The position numbers and the translations under genes were made by a program. Positions 52,723 to 63,744 of a DNA stretch of 64,000 nucleotides are shown here, one piece after another. This stretch comes from Rhizoclosmatium globosum. Taxonomy: Eukaryota; Chytridiomycota; Chytridiomycetes; Chytridiales; Chytriomycetaceae. The stretch spans positions 62,001 to 126,000 of the forward strand of contig MCGO01000054.1 of NCBI GenBank assembly GCA_002104985.1. Direction: 5' to 3'. Below the pieces are notes generated by a model. It did not search any database, had not been told where the DNA came from, and saw nothing but the letters and a program-made list of their open reading frames with translations. Every line of letters begins with the position of its first letter. Positions within the stretch are counted from its first letter, which is position 1.

Positions 52723-55700
52723 ATGGCTAGTTCCAATGCGAATACCTCGACACCACAACACTCGTCAACAATAGCAGTACGGGATGATCCAATGGCTGAG
52801 ACAGTTATCGAGAGGTACTTGAATGTAAGAGTCTTGTCTTTCTCGTATTGAAACAGGAATTGACTATCATCTATACTTTCAGATGGTTCGAACCAAGACT
52901 GTTGGAAAGGTACGCGGGGTGAACTAGGCCGTAACTCCTGGTCCAGTCTTGAAGTTGAAAGCTGAATTCCATTATTTTCTTGGCAAATGACAGGTCGAAG
53001 GAATCTCCCTGATATACAACAATATGACAGGAATCGGTATGATCCAAACGTCGTCTGTCTTTCAGCAGGTGAGGCTGAAGAAATAGGGGCATTGGGTTGT
53101 TTGGGGGGTGTTGGGTCGTTTGCTAAATTAATCGGAATTACTCGTTTAGTCCGGATGGCTTCCAGTCACCGTCTTCTTTCTATTATTCATGATTATATCA
53201 TCGCTATGTGCTCTTTTTGTCGTGGAAGCCATGCAAGCAATTCCAGGAAACAGATACTTTCAAGGAAATGTTGAGTTCGGAACACTCATCAACTTTTACT
53301 TTGGATCTACTGCACATATATTGGGACAATTTGGACTCTATGGGGCATTGGAAATTATGGCGATGGGTTCTATTATTCAGTCAAGTCAGGTTTGTCGTTT
53401 TCGGAAAGGGGCCAATGTCGATTGAACCATTTATTATAGACGATGGATAACTTATTTATTGATTTGTTTGGACGAACGTGCGGTGTCTCGTTAGGAATCA
53501 CAAATAACACGAGTTCAGCTATTGGATGGTACTGTGTCACAGACCACGGCACAGGGATATCTCCATTTGGAAATCAGTAAGTATTTAATTATTATCATAT
53601 CACACTAATCACAGCTAAAACAGATACATGCTCTTTACTGGCGGACTCTTGGTTTGTTGAATTTAATTCTAATCACATTACCTTAACTCTTTTACGAAAT
53701 AGGCTGCATCACTCGTCATTGTGCCACAATGCATTTTCCCCTTAGCAGATGTCCTTTGGGTTCAAGTTGTCACATTCCTTTTGACCCTTGCCGTGTTCGG
53801 TGAATGGATCGTATCGAGTATAAAAGAAGGACTTCATGCAGATTATGTACCACTCGCTGGAAACACCTCAGGGTATGCCGGTCTCGTCGGAACTGTGATG
53901 CTTAATTATGCGTTCACACAAACTATTCCTGCGTGGGTCAATGTTCGACGACCTGACGTGAGTATTCAAGAATCGATTTGGGTCTCCTCGTCTGCTGGAT
54001 TTATTTCATATATGTTGACGGGGCTGTTGCCAGCTTTGGCATATGTCATTCCTGATGGTTCAAACTTAATTGCAGTGATGACAACTCAGGGAGGAATTAT
54101 CAGCAAAGTCTTTGGATATATATTCTCTTTGTTGGCGCTGATGATGTCTGTTCCCGTGTTGCTGATTGTGGCAAAACTCAACTTGGATCAAAACTTTCAG
54201 CTTCCAAGAGGTGTTTCCTCTGTGATGGCATTGGTTGTTCCTTGGATTCTTTCCATTCCTTTTTTGACTGGAAGTTACTTGACAAGCCTTACAACGTGGG
54301 GATCGTTGATTTTTGTATCGGTTGCCAACTTCGTCGTTCCTTTGATCATCTTTTTGAAGGCGACTGAGTTTAGAAAGTCTTACAACGAGCATAGGCGTAC
54401 GTATCTTCTTTCATTAAAATATGATATTAAATGCACAATTTAGGACTGACTAAGCATCAGAGGGACTTGTTGAAAGTAATACACGGGGGAAGCGGTGAAA
54501 ACGGGGCTCCTCTAGAAAATCTATTAAATTCAGTTGGACCTGACGTGGATGGATTTTTAGTGGCTACTTCTCCAAGGCCCGGGGGCCCGATGGTTGCCTC
54601 ACCATTAGTGTCAACACCCATTAAATTTACCGCGTCGCCCTCTGGAACTATCGGAAAAAAGTCAACTGAAATAGACAGAACTCAACAAATACCTGTATTG
54701 GTTCTTCATGAGCCCGAAGACGACGGAAAAAGCCCCACGGGAAATTCAATTGAAAATGGAACACTTCAAAAACCACCACTGCTGATTCCTGGGTCTCCAG
54801 CGAATGGGCCTTCAAGATCTCCCACCACACATAGCAAGCCTCTGTCAAGAAAGCCAACGACACATGTGGTACTTCCACCTCAATTGATGGACTTGGACAT
54901 GGATCGAGAAGCTTATTTGCTAGAAGATGTTCCAGACCCTGACAAAGAGGATGACGAAGAGGATTTTCCAACTGAGGCTGTTGGTCAATGGGTCAAAAGT
55001 CTCGCGTCTCCAGCAATGCTTGCAACACAATCGCCACTCACATCTCCTGCAATGTGGGCAACTCGAACGCCGACGAGCAGGTCGCCAAGTAGATTCAACC
55101 GTGGAACACTTCGCGAAACCAGTCCCATACGTCCTCACCTCATTTCTCGAGCAGCAACAATCAACGTAACTACATCGCCCCTCCCCGCTCGCACAAACTC
55201 GTTAAGTGTATCAAATTCACCGTTTGCGAACCCCATATCTCCAATTGAAGCTCTGTCGCCTACGCTACCATTACCAGTCATGGGCTCCCCAGCACTTCCC
55301 CCGATTTCAACAGAAAACTCTCTTCAACCACGCGACTTACTCCGAAATATGACTTTAAATACACCTACGGAAAAGTTTTCGTTCGGAAGTTCAGGAACGC
55401 TTACAGTAGGAACTCATCTCCAACCGCCCCCAGGTCTTCCGCCTATAATCACGCTGACGGAAGACGAAGCAGCGCCAGATCAGAATTTACTACTCGTCCC
55501 AAGGCGTTTGATGACTGTGAGCTCTGTAGTAAGTCCTTTTCATTCATTTTTTAAAATGCTGACTGTTCCCAGATTGCCCAAGAAAACTATCGACAAGCTG
55601 TCGAACAATTGGCCGAAGGAAAACCCATCAAAGTTGGAAGAATGAAGCCTTTCAGATCGATACCAAAGTCGTTTCCTCTGTCTCCTCGAACAGTCGCGCG

Positions 55701-55773
55701 AATTTGCTTAGTTGTTACAGTTGTCACGGCTGTTACGAACTTGATTTATTCAATTTACTCTGCCATAAACTGA
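52723..55773 (+). CDS. Amino-acid transporter (AAAP/AVT-like) with long cytosolic tail
   Basis: Multi-exon gene. Exon 1 is 52723-52824, then 52883-52909 (27 bases), and the next starts at 52994. Later exons cover 53721-54398 and 54455-55540, and the last runs to TGA at 55773. The first membrane segment has EGISLIYNNMTGIGMIQTS, typical of auxin/amino-acid permease family proteins. About eleven hydrophobic helices follow (to about 54370). A disordered Ser/Pro-rich region of some 350 residues comes next, with repeated SPAM(L/W)AT and S/T-P motifs. One more hydrophobic segment lies at the very C-terminus (RICLVVTVVTAVTNLIY). Vacuolar or plasma-membrane location cannot be decided. Confidence 0.7.
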
Positions 55774-56017
55774 AATGTTATATAAAAATTATCTTAGGGA
55801 GATCGTTTCTACAGTAATGATTTTAATAACTTACTTTCGTGGAAGTTGCAGTTTTCAGGTTCCACATAAGTCCGAGAAGGCTTGTTTGGATTTTCGGAAA
55901 ACGCCGTCGGGAAATGCCGTTCAAATTTTGTGAATCACTTCGAACTGAACCCTCTTTCGTTCAAAAACAAAACTGTGCATGGGCAAAAAATGCTCGAATG
56001 TTTCTTTCTCAAAAACA

Positions 56018-56797
56018 ATGACTTCAGCGAACAACTCCTGCAATATGGAAGACTTCTTTAACTTCAACCCTGAGCTGTTCAGCGAAAGACTCGAACCCAA
56101 AGCAAATCCAACTACGACGGAACCAAATCAAGTTGAAGAGGACAACATATTCGCGTTTCTCGCGGATCCGATGCATTTGGAGCCTGTGTTTGTGGATTTA
56201 CCCATGTTCTCGAACGTGCAGCCACTGTCACCAGTTGATGTTATTACAGTGTTCCCTGCCATTCAGCCAGTCCCTGCCGTAGCTCCCTCATTCGCGAATC
56301 CACCCACCATGAGTCCTTTGGCTGCACTTTTGACCCCATGGCTCTCGAGTGAAGAGTCACCGCTCTGGACGGTGTTGGATCCAGTGCAGCCAACCCCTGC
56401 AAGTGCTCCTCCACATATTCCAGTCACCATATCCATCTCGGACCTTCAAATCTTGGTTGCAGAGGCAGTCAAAAATAACCAACCAAAAGAAAATCCTGAG
56501 TGTGACGAGAGTACTTCCCAGGACCGTCCTTACATGTGCCCTATTCCAGGCTGTGAAAAGCGCTTCAATCGTGCATTCAACATGAGAACACACGTTGAGA
56601 CTCACAAAAAGAATCGTCCAAGGCCTTTCGTCTGCAATGAACCTGGCTGTTTCAGAACGTTCGTACGCGTGCATGACTTGCGCCGTCATTCTGCTTCTCA
56701 CGACGTGTCGAGATGGCACACTTGCACTATTTGTGGGCGTAGTTATGCACGTATTGATGCATACCGTCGTCATAAAGCTTCTGTTTGCAAGGACTGA
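56018..56797 (+). CDS. Three-finger C2H2 transcription-factor-like protein
   Basis: Start taken at 56018 (MTSANNSCNMEDFF; 56045 is an alternative). An N-terminal acidic, Pro-rich region of about 165 residues resembles an activation domain. It is followed by three C2H2 fingers: CPIPGCEKRFNRAFNMRTHVETH, CNEPGCFRTFVRVHDLRRHSASH and CTICGRSYARIDAYRRHKASVC (the third ends in C rather than H). This plan occurs in many fungal regulators. No named ortholog is assigned. Confidence 0.8.
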   Translation: MTSANNSCNMEDFFNFNPELFSERLEPKANPTTTEPNQVEEDNIFAFLADPMHLEPVFVDLPMFSNVQPLSPVDVITVFPAIQPVPAVAPSFANPPTMSPLAALLTPWLSSEESPLWTVLDPVQPTPASAPPHIPVTISISDLQILVAEAVKNNQPKENPECDESTSQDRPYMCPIPGCEKRFNRAFNMRTHVETHKKNRPRPFVCNEPGCFRTFVRVHDLRRHSASHDVSRWHTCTICGRSYARIDAYRRHKASVCKD

Positions 56798-57034
56798 GCT
56801 CTGTCTCGAATGTGAATCCGTTACCTCCATATCAAACAAGATATTATACTCAGCAGCAATTCAGAAAAAAACTGAAATGGGACAGAAAAATCAAGTCTAA
56901 ATACGTCCAGCAAATTCAAAAAACAAAACCGTTACAATAGTGTTTTACTCCTTCTTCAAATCGTCATTTATTTATGCTATTTACATTCATCTGATTATAT
57001 CGCCAATAATTCATGTTTAGAAATCCAATTTGAA

Positions 57035-58220
57035 ATGAATGCGATCACAATCAACAAACCGTCCTCGGTGCCTGCAAAAGCAAACAAGGATGTCAAACGT
57101 TACGACCCTATCACGTTATCTCTCGTACCAATTCCAAATCCCATCCCACCTGACCACCTTCTTGTCCGAATCCATGCCGCAAGTCTCAATCATCGCGATG
57201 TGTACATCCGAGAGGCATGTACCTTCTATTGCACTTTGAAAGCATCCAAATACTGACTTCCACGTAAAGGGCCAATATCCTGGTATCACATACCCATCTG
57301 TCCTTGGCAGCGACGCCTCCGGAACCATCCACACATCCACCTCGTCTCTCCACCCACCTTCAACTCGAGTTCTCATCAACCCAACTCGTGGCTGGATAGA
57401 CAGCAAAGAGTGTCCCGAGGATATGACAAGCTTTGGAATGCTTGGTCTATCACCGCTTCCAGGAACATTTGCAGAATACATTCTCGTGCATAAAGACGAA
57501 GTAACTGCGATGCCGGAACATTTGTCGATGGAGGAAGGGGCTGCTTTGCCTTTGGCTGGAGTTACTGCGTTTCGGGCGGTTGTGACATTGGGTGAAGTGA
57601 AGGCTGGAAAGAAAGTGTTGGTGAGTGGTGTAGGGGGAGGGGTTGCTTTGTTTGCAGTTCAGTTTGCTGTCGCGGCTGGGGCTGAGGTTTGGGTCACGTC
57701 TGGAAGTGTCGAGAAGATTGAAAGAGCTGTTAACACACTTGGTGTTAAGGGTGGCGTGAATTACAAGTCACGTAAGTTCTATGCTTTGTTGTCGAATGAT
57801 TTCATCTAAAAAGATACACAATCAGCAACGTGGGCGAACGAACTAGAATCGACAAGCAAAGGTGGCTTTGACTTGGTCATTGATGGCGCGGCGGGTGAGA
57901 ATATGAAGTCGTATATCCGTCTATTAAAACCTGGAGGAATCATCTGTGTTTATGGAGCCGTTTCTGGAAGCGTTGGGAGTATCACATTCCCATACTTATG
58001 GTTTAAACATGCAACCATCAAAGGAGTTTGTATGGGTAGTCGGCAAGAGTTTGTTGAAATGGTGAACTTTGTTCGACAAAAGAAAATTCGACCCGTTGTG
58101 CATACGGTTGTTGAAAACGGACTTGATGGAGCTGAACGAGCATTTGATGTGATGCGAAGTGGGACTCAGTTTGGCAAAATTGTGATTGCGAACATTGGCC
58201 GTGATTCTGAGAAGCTTTAA
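57035..58220 (+). CDS. Medium-chain dehydrogenase/quinone oxidoreductase
   Basis: Exons 57035-57214, 57270-57771 and 57826-58220 give 358 residues. ASLNHRDVYIRE, LGSDASG, FAEYILVHKDE and the NAD(P)-binding VSGVGGGVALFAVQFAVAAGAEVWVTSGS fit the zinc-lacking quinone-oxidoreductase branch of MDR enzymes; no catalytic zinc ligands are seen. The first intron starts with GC rather than GT (57215-57269), and only this boundary keeps the frame. It would reduce quinones or enones with NADPH, in the cytosol. Substrate unknown. Confidence 0.8.
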
Positions 58221-58322
58221 CTGGCGTAGAGCATTATACTTGAATAAAGTGTTGAATTAAGTGTGATTGTTTCTCGTGCTAATGACGTGATTGGAATTGT
58301 TTGTAAAGACGCCACACCAACC

Positions 58323-59375
58323 ATGACAATTGGAGGTATTGATCCCAAGTTTTCCAGCGACCACTTTGATACACGGGCCATTCATGCTGGCCAACTGCCA
58401 GATGCGCAGACAGGAGCTGTGGTTCCTCCATTGTCTCTGTCAACGACCTTTGTCCAATCATCAGCTGGAGTCCACAAGGTTACTACTACTCCACCTTGTC
58501 TCTCTACTAAACTATTCTGTTTCCAATGACAGGGATTCGACTACTCGCGCACCTCAAATCCAACGAGAATCAACTTTGAAACGGCGATCAGTTCGTTGGA
58601 GCGAGGCCAGTTTGCAGTTGCCTTTTCCTCGGGCTGCGCAACAACAACCGCCGTTGCAAATCTTGTCAAAAGTGGATCGCACATTGTCTGTGTCGCCGAT
58701 GTCTATGGAGGCACCTTTCGATACATGACGAATGTTGCTGCGAATAATGGAATCACAGTGGACTTTGTGGACATGGCAGATCCATCGAATATATCGAAAC
58801 ATATTAGAAATAATACGAAAATGGTGTGGATCGAGAGTCCGAGTGAGTGGTTACCCCTTAGATTATCTTGTCTGAGTCCTGACTTGGGCTTCATAGCAAA
58901 CCCAACACTACGCCTACAGCATCAAGAAAACGCGTTACATGTTGCCAAATTTTTGGAATCACATCCGTTGGTAGATAGTGTTATGTTCCCTGGCCTACCT
59001 TCACATCCGCAACATCAACTGGCTCTCAAACAGTGCAAAGGATTCAGTGGGATGCTGTCATTTCGTATCAAAGATGGTACAATATCCAAATCGAACGCGT
59101 TTTTGACGTCGCTTCGCCTGTTTTGTTTGGCTGAGAGTCTTGGCGCCGTTGAATCACTTGCGGAACTGCCATCTGTCATGACACACGCGTCCTTGACGCC
59201 TGAAGCTCGAGCGGCATTGGGAATCGACGATGGATTGATAAGACTTTCTGTAGGTGTTGAGGACAAGGAAGATTTAGTAAGGGATTTGGATCAGGCACTG
59301 AGGAAAGCGTTTCAGATCAGTTCTTCTTCGGCACCTAGAGTTGTGTCTGCCGTCTTTGCCAAATCTAAATTATAA
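58323..59375 (+). CDS. Cystathionine gamma-lyase-like protein lacking the central PLP-lysine region
   Basis: Exons 58323-58478, 58533-58842 and 58897-59375 join in frame to 314 residues. N-terminal motifs (DTRAIHAGQ, YSRTSNPTR, VYGGTFRY, VWIESPTNPTL) and C-terminal motifs (HVAKFLESHP, FPGLPSHPQHQL, LAESLGAVESLAELPSVMTHAS, LIRLSVGVED) are strong for the Cys/Met-metabolism PLP family. The family's middle block of about 100 residues, with the DNTF stretch and the SATKY lysine that binds PLP, is absent. The third exon follows the NPTL motif immediately with LQHQENALHV. The protein as read cannot form the usual Schiff base. Either an assembly collapse or a genuine in-frame deletion. Confidence 0.75.
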
Positions 59376-59542
59376 GCCGGAATATATTGCCAACCTATTG
59401 TATTGACATTCTCCTTCTCCTCGATATACTTTGCTATATTGAAGTTATTATTCAAATAATTCCGTTAATAGTTGCCAATGAGCATGACCAATGGTCTTTA
59501 ATTTACAACCAATACAATAACCAAAAGCCTAAATTTCACAAC

Positions 59543-59614
59543 GGGTGCTTAGCGCAGTGGTAGCGCATCAGTCTTCGAATCTGAGGGTCGCAGGTTCGAC
59601 CCCTGCAGTGCTCG
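59543..59614 (+). tRNA. tRNA-Arg (anticodon TCG)
   Basis: 72 bases folding as a tRNA: acceptor GGGTGCT with AGTGCTC (three wobble pairs) and discriminator G. The D arm is GCGC-AGTGGTA-GCGC. The anticodon loop CTTCGAA sits on TCAGT/TCTGA. The T arm GCAGG-TTCGACC-CCTGC contains the B box. A T5 run (59615-59619) is a Pol III terminator. No intron. Confidence 0.85.
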
Positions 59615-59787
59615 TTTTTACGTGACGGTGAGGGTGACGAAGTGAAGAGAAGGGTGGTGGACGGAGTGGACGGCAGCAGTTTTTCAAGAAGACAAATAAG
59701 TATCACATTCCTCTCACGGGTTATTGTCCTCTTCTCTCTCTATACATCAATTACGTGACAGGGACCATAACATTTCCTTTAATTGAG

Positions 59788-61219
59788 ATGTGCAGCATTG
59801 CTGATCTTCCAACAGATCTCGCCACATCCATTCTTGTCCACCTTTCAATCCAAGAGGTCCTTCCTCTCCGTCGCTTGTCTCGCGCATTTAATGCACTGAT
59901 AACCTCAAGTCATTTTGCAACTGTCCATCTCATACACCTCGACATACCTTCTACAGGGGCAGACACACATCACGCCGGTATCGACAGCATCTTCTTGCTT
60001 GTTCCCGAATCATATGCGGATGCCTTTGTCCGGTACAAATACTCATCGAGGAAGTCCCTGCTATGGGGCGGACTTTCACTTCGTGGATCCATCCCAAAAG
60101 CAATTGGAAACATGACTATGCTGACGTACCTGTGAGTACTTTATCTCGTCCATGTCATCTGTCTCAACTAGAATGAGGGTTGAAAGATCACTTGCGTGTC
60201 AGCCAATCGCCGGTTCTTTACCAGGCGAGATTGGGATGTTGACAAAGCTAAAATGGCTGTGCGTCGTTTATCCTCATATTATTGTGTCATTACATCTGAA
60301 CACCTTCTCTCAACAGTTACTTATTCAACACGAATCTATCTGGTCCCATTCCACCTGAGATATGCTTTTTGGTTGAATTAGAGTCACTTCGATTGGATCA
60401 CAGTGGTGTTTCAGGTCCTATTCCTGATAATATAGGCAACTTGAAGAACCTGAAAGTCTTGAAACTCAATGGAAACGCGTTATCGGGTCCTTTGCCTGGC
60501 AGCATCACAGAACTTGTACATCTTGAGACACTGTTGGTGGACATTTCACACGTAAAATGTTAATCGTATCGACAGATTACTTGATCATAATAAGCTGTCA
60601 GGAGATATTCCACTAGGGTTGGGGAAGGCAAATCAGCTGAAAGCGTTGTGAGGGCAAATGCGATTCTTAACAGAAGAAGCTCTTACACAATATCAACAGA
60701 TGTCTTGATCATAATCAATTTACTGGAAGCATTCCTGCCGATTTTGCAAATCTAGAAAAATTGAATTGCTTGTGAGTCAATCGAACTCAACTAATTGAAT
60801 GAATTCACCATTACGTTCGGGTAGGCGCTTAAACGATAATCGTCTCTCTGGGACCATTCCCCTAGAGTTCAATGAATTCTCACCCATCACCGAAATGTGA
60901 GTACAATTAAACTTGGCCTTTACTGTCCTCATCAAGAATCAAGAGTCTTAAACGATAATCTCCTATCTGGTGAAATCCCCATTGGCCTTGCATCAGGGCT
61001 TCAGCTTACATCACTGTGAGTTCTGGATTCTCGAAACACTACAAACTCACCTATTTGGCAATTTTAGATGGCTTCATAATAATAACCTATCAGGTATTAT
61101 ACCTGAAAATTGTCTCAAGTTACGTTATTTGTGAGTTTTGAGTTTTAAACAATGTCCAAACCTCATAATTCTTCATTCTTTGCAGTTTCTGCTCCGAAAA
61201 CAGAGATTTGACTCAATGA
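59788..61219 (+). CDS. F-box/leucine-rich-repeat protein with roughly one exon per repeat
   Basis: Nine exons: 59788-60131, 60172-60258, 60317-60532, 60576-60647, 60700-60771, 60825-60896, 60944-61015, 61068-61130 and 61186-61219. They join to 343 residues. An F-box-like N-terminus (IADLPTDLATSILVHLS) is followed by plant-type LRRs (LSGPIP, VSGPIPDNIGNL, FTGSIPADFANL, LSGTIPLEF). Exons 4 to 7 are exactly 72 nt and exon 3 is 216 nt (three repeats). Every intron is phase 2 and sits at the same place in the repeat. A short C-terminal exon ends the protein. F-box/LRR proteins are usually SCF ligase adaptors; that role is inferred. Confidence 0.8.
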
Positions 61220-61593
61220 ATGCTTCATAATATTTTAAATTAAGTTGTTTGTCCAAACGACGTTAATATTTACGTCAAATGTTATTGAAACTGTAGAGTG
61301 ATACCAAAGTCAGTTATCAGCACTCAATACGCGCAATTTAATTAAAGAAGGTTACTGATTATTATACTTTGTTGTGCAGCAAAGTTTGTCTACGACAAAC
61401 CATTTAAATGTCCCTCTGTCGTCTCATTACCCCTCAGAGAACTTTCCTTTTTGCGAAAGTCCTGCATAACGTTTCTTAATTCGATTGAAAGAAACAGAAA
61501 TGATGGACAATGTCCAACCATAATCTCGAGTCAACCCACCCCCACCTGAAACACTCCCAAACGCCGCCAATTTAAGACAGCAACATAAAAGCG
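61220..61593. other. Intergenic region, nothing recognised
   Basis: AT-rich DNA between the F-box/LRR gene and the tRNA-Glu-like gene. No ORF with coding character was seen. Confidence 0.4.
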
Positions 61594-61665
61594 CTCCCAG
61601 ACGGGGAATTGAACCCCGGTCGCCGCCGTGAGAGGGCGGAATCTTGGCCACTAGACGATCTAGCA
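61594..61665 (-). tRNA. tRNA-Glu (anticodon CTC), possibly degenerate
   Basis: On the minus strand the anticodon arm CCGCC-CTCTCAC-GGCGG gives anticodon CTC. The D region TCGTCTAGTGG and the T arm CGGGG-TTCAATT-CCCCG are typical of tRNA-Glu. The acceptor strands TGCTAGA and TCTGGGA leave a G-G mismatch at pair 2-71, plus a T-G wobble. A TTTT follows downstream. Either functional with a weak acceptor, or a pseudogene. Confidence 0.7.
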
Positions 61666-62000
61666 ACTGGCTCTTCTTGACATCGTTTACTTAATATTCA
61701 CATCAACTTTGAGTGAAGATGACCTCTCAGCATCTAAACCTTTGTTAACAGGTGTTATAAGATTGCGTGGAAGGGAGTATAAGGTTATGGACTCAACAGG
61801 AATAGAGTGTGTGGCTTGAGCTGTATCACCAAACTGAGACCAGCTTAGACATTTTAGACAAATGGTTAGACAAAAATGTAGACAAACCTTAGACAAACTC
61901 ACCACAATCCTGAACAAAAACTAGAGAATGGGATTGGGAGGTGTCGAAATCTTAATGGAGAATCCTATGGTTGCAAATTGAACAACTTCACAGTCACGAA
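61666..62000. other. Intergenic region with repeated TTAGACA words
   Basis: Between about 61846 and 61897 the word TTAGACA or close variants occur five times on the plus strand. No gene seen. Confidence 0.4.
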
Positions 62001-63629
62001 TCACTTTATCTTTTCAGCTATAAACACCATATTTCTTGGAGACTCTCCAATATCAAACAAGTTCCTCATCTCAAATCGAATATCCTTCCCCATTTCACTC
62101 AAGAACAAGTACCGATCCATCAACAGCAGGCTCTCTACAACCCGCGCTAAAAGACTTCGAACGCAGTGAACCACAAACACCTCGCGTTCTGCATTCTTGT
62201 ACCGCTCGAGAGTAGCGAATTCTTCAATCTGCTCACGACTCAGTTTCCCCGCAAGTCCAAGACATGCAACAGCTTCGACAGCATACGGCACAAAAGGACC
62301 CTTCAACGCCTCAGGAGACAGTTTGTTGAGTCTAAACTTGTGATACTTTTTCTCAATGTTTGAGCTGCACAGTTCTGCAGTGGGTTGACCTTCCTCAGCA
62401 CCAGAAGCAAATGTGCTTGGACCGCGTTCAGGTTCTTGGGTTTCAGCCTCGAGGTTGTAGTGGGCGAGTAATGCGCTGAGGAGGGCACGTTTGTAGTGGT
62501 TGTGGAGTGAGGATTCGATTGTTCCTGCCGAGAAACTGTCAAAGTTTTGGCATGCCAGGTTACGCGCTGTGTGAGGTAGCGAAAGCGAATGGATAGTGGA
62601 GAGAGATTGAATGTGTTTACTGATTGGGAATCCGAAATGCGTTTGATTGGATCCGTGGACTGTTTCGCATTCAGTTGTGAGTAAATTGAAGCAACACGGT
62701 ACGACAGCAATTGTTTTAACTGATTCGCAGTCACGGAAAGTAGTCAGCATAGCAGTTGCCGAAAGGTCGCCACAAGCGTGGAGGCCAACCAAACAGAAAT
62801 CCTTTGATTCGCATTCTGGATCGCTTTCAAGGTCTTTCACTAGTGAAATCAACGTATCTTGATTCATATGAGCTGTTTTGTAAGTAATGGGCTTCCTTGG
62901 TTGTGGTTTCGACTTGAGTTTCATGTCGATTCGAGAATCCTTGAACTTTCCTTTTCGGATATCATTTCCACGAGCAGTAGAGCCAACTGTTTGGATTGTA
63001 TCAAAGTCGACAGCAACGCAGGGATGCTGAGTCGTCAATCGATGGGTCAAGTATCCCTGTCCAGCGCCAATATCGATTACGGTTGTGGAATCTTTGTATG
63101 GAGACGAAGCTAATCGTTCAATGATCAGTTTTGAAAAGCGTTCAACTTCGTACAGCTTCTTTTTGGACATTCCTGAAGCTGCTGTGTGAGACCGCTGTGC
63201 TTTTCAGAGTGAATACGCTGTACCAAACACTGAAAGTAGCATTACATTAATAGGTTCTTCGCATCCACTCCAGTCTCCGCCAAACTCTGCCAGGTTCACA
63301 TCCCGTGGCAGTCTGAGGTTCGTACAAGTTTCCACAAATACCTTGAGCGATTTGGGCCAGTTCTCCTGTACCGTTCCTTCTTTTGCGAGCTGGATCAAAT
63401 GGTCTTTGTGGAAGATTGATTCGTGTGAAAGTTCTCTCCAGTCTTCGGGCCAAACAGTGTTGTAGAAGTCAAGTAGGCAAATATCATATGCGTGGATTGA
63501 GGCGAGCCATTCAAACGAGGCTACAAAAGCAGATAGTTCCGATACATAATCTTGCACTCGTTCTATGTCGGAGGCTGAAGGATTGCTTGCGGTAATGTCG
63601 CCAAACTTGGATGGTAATCGACAAGACAT
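62001..63629 (-). CDS. METTL25-type methyltransferase
   Basis: Exon 1 is 63629-63224, the intron is 63223-63182, and exon 2 is 63181-62001; 528 residues. The N-terminus has WPKSLKVFVETCTNLRLPRD. Then come GMSKKKLYEVERFSKLI, the SAM-binding VIDIGAGQGYLTHRL and CVAVDFDT. The LVGLHACGDLSATAM and VVPCCFNLLT blocks are characteristic of METTL25/RRNAD1 proteins. The domain is known or presumed to methylate RNA or protein; the substrate here is not known. Start chosen at 63629 (MSCRLP); an upstream in-frame ATG at 63674 exists. Confidence 0.8.
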
Positions 63630-63744
63630 ATAACCAGCAAAAAAGAAAAAGTATGTATACATAAGATCTTCCATACGATAAATAAATAATTTCTACACAA
63701 CTACATTTTAATGACACATTTTCTTTGCATGCAAGTCAGAAAGA

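Noticed and set aside
60541..60600. Stop codons after the LRR block at 60560 as a sign of a pseudogene
   Set aside because: They lie in short introns; all nine exons join in a single frame with regular 72-nt lengths.
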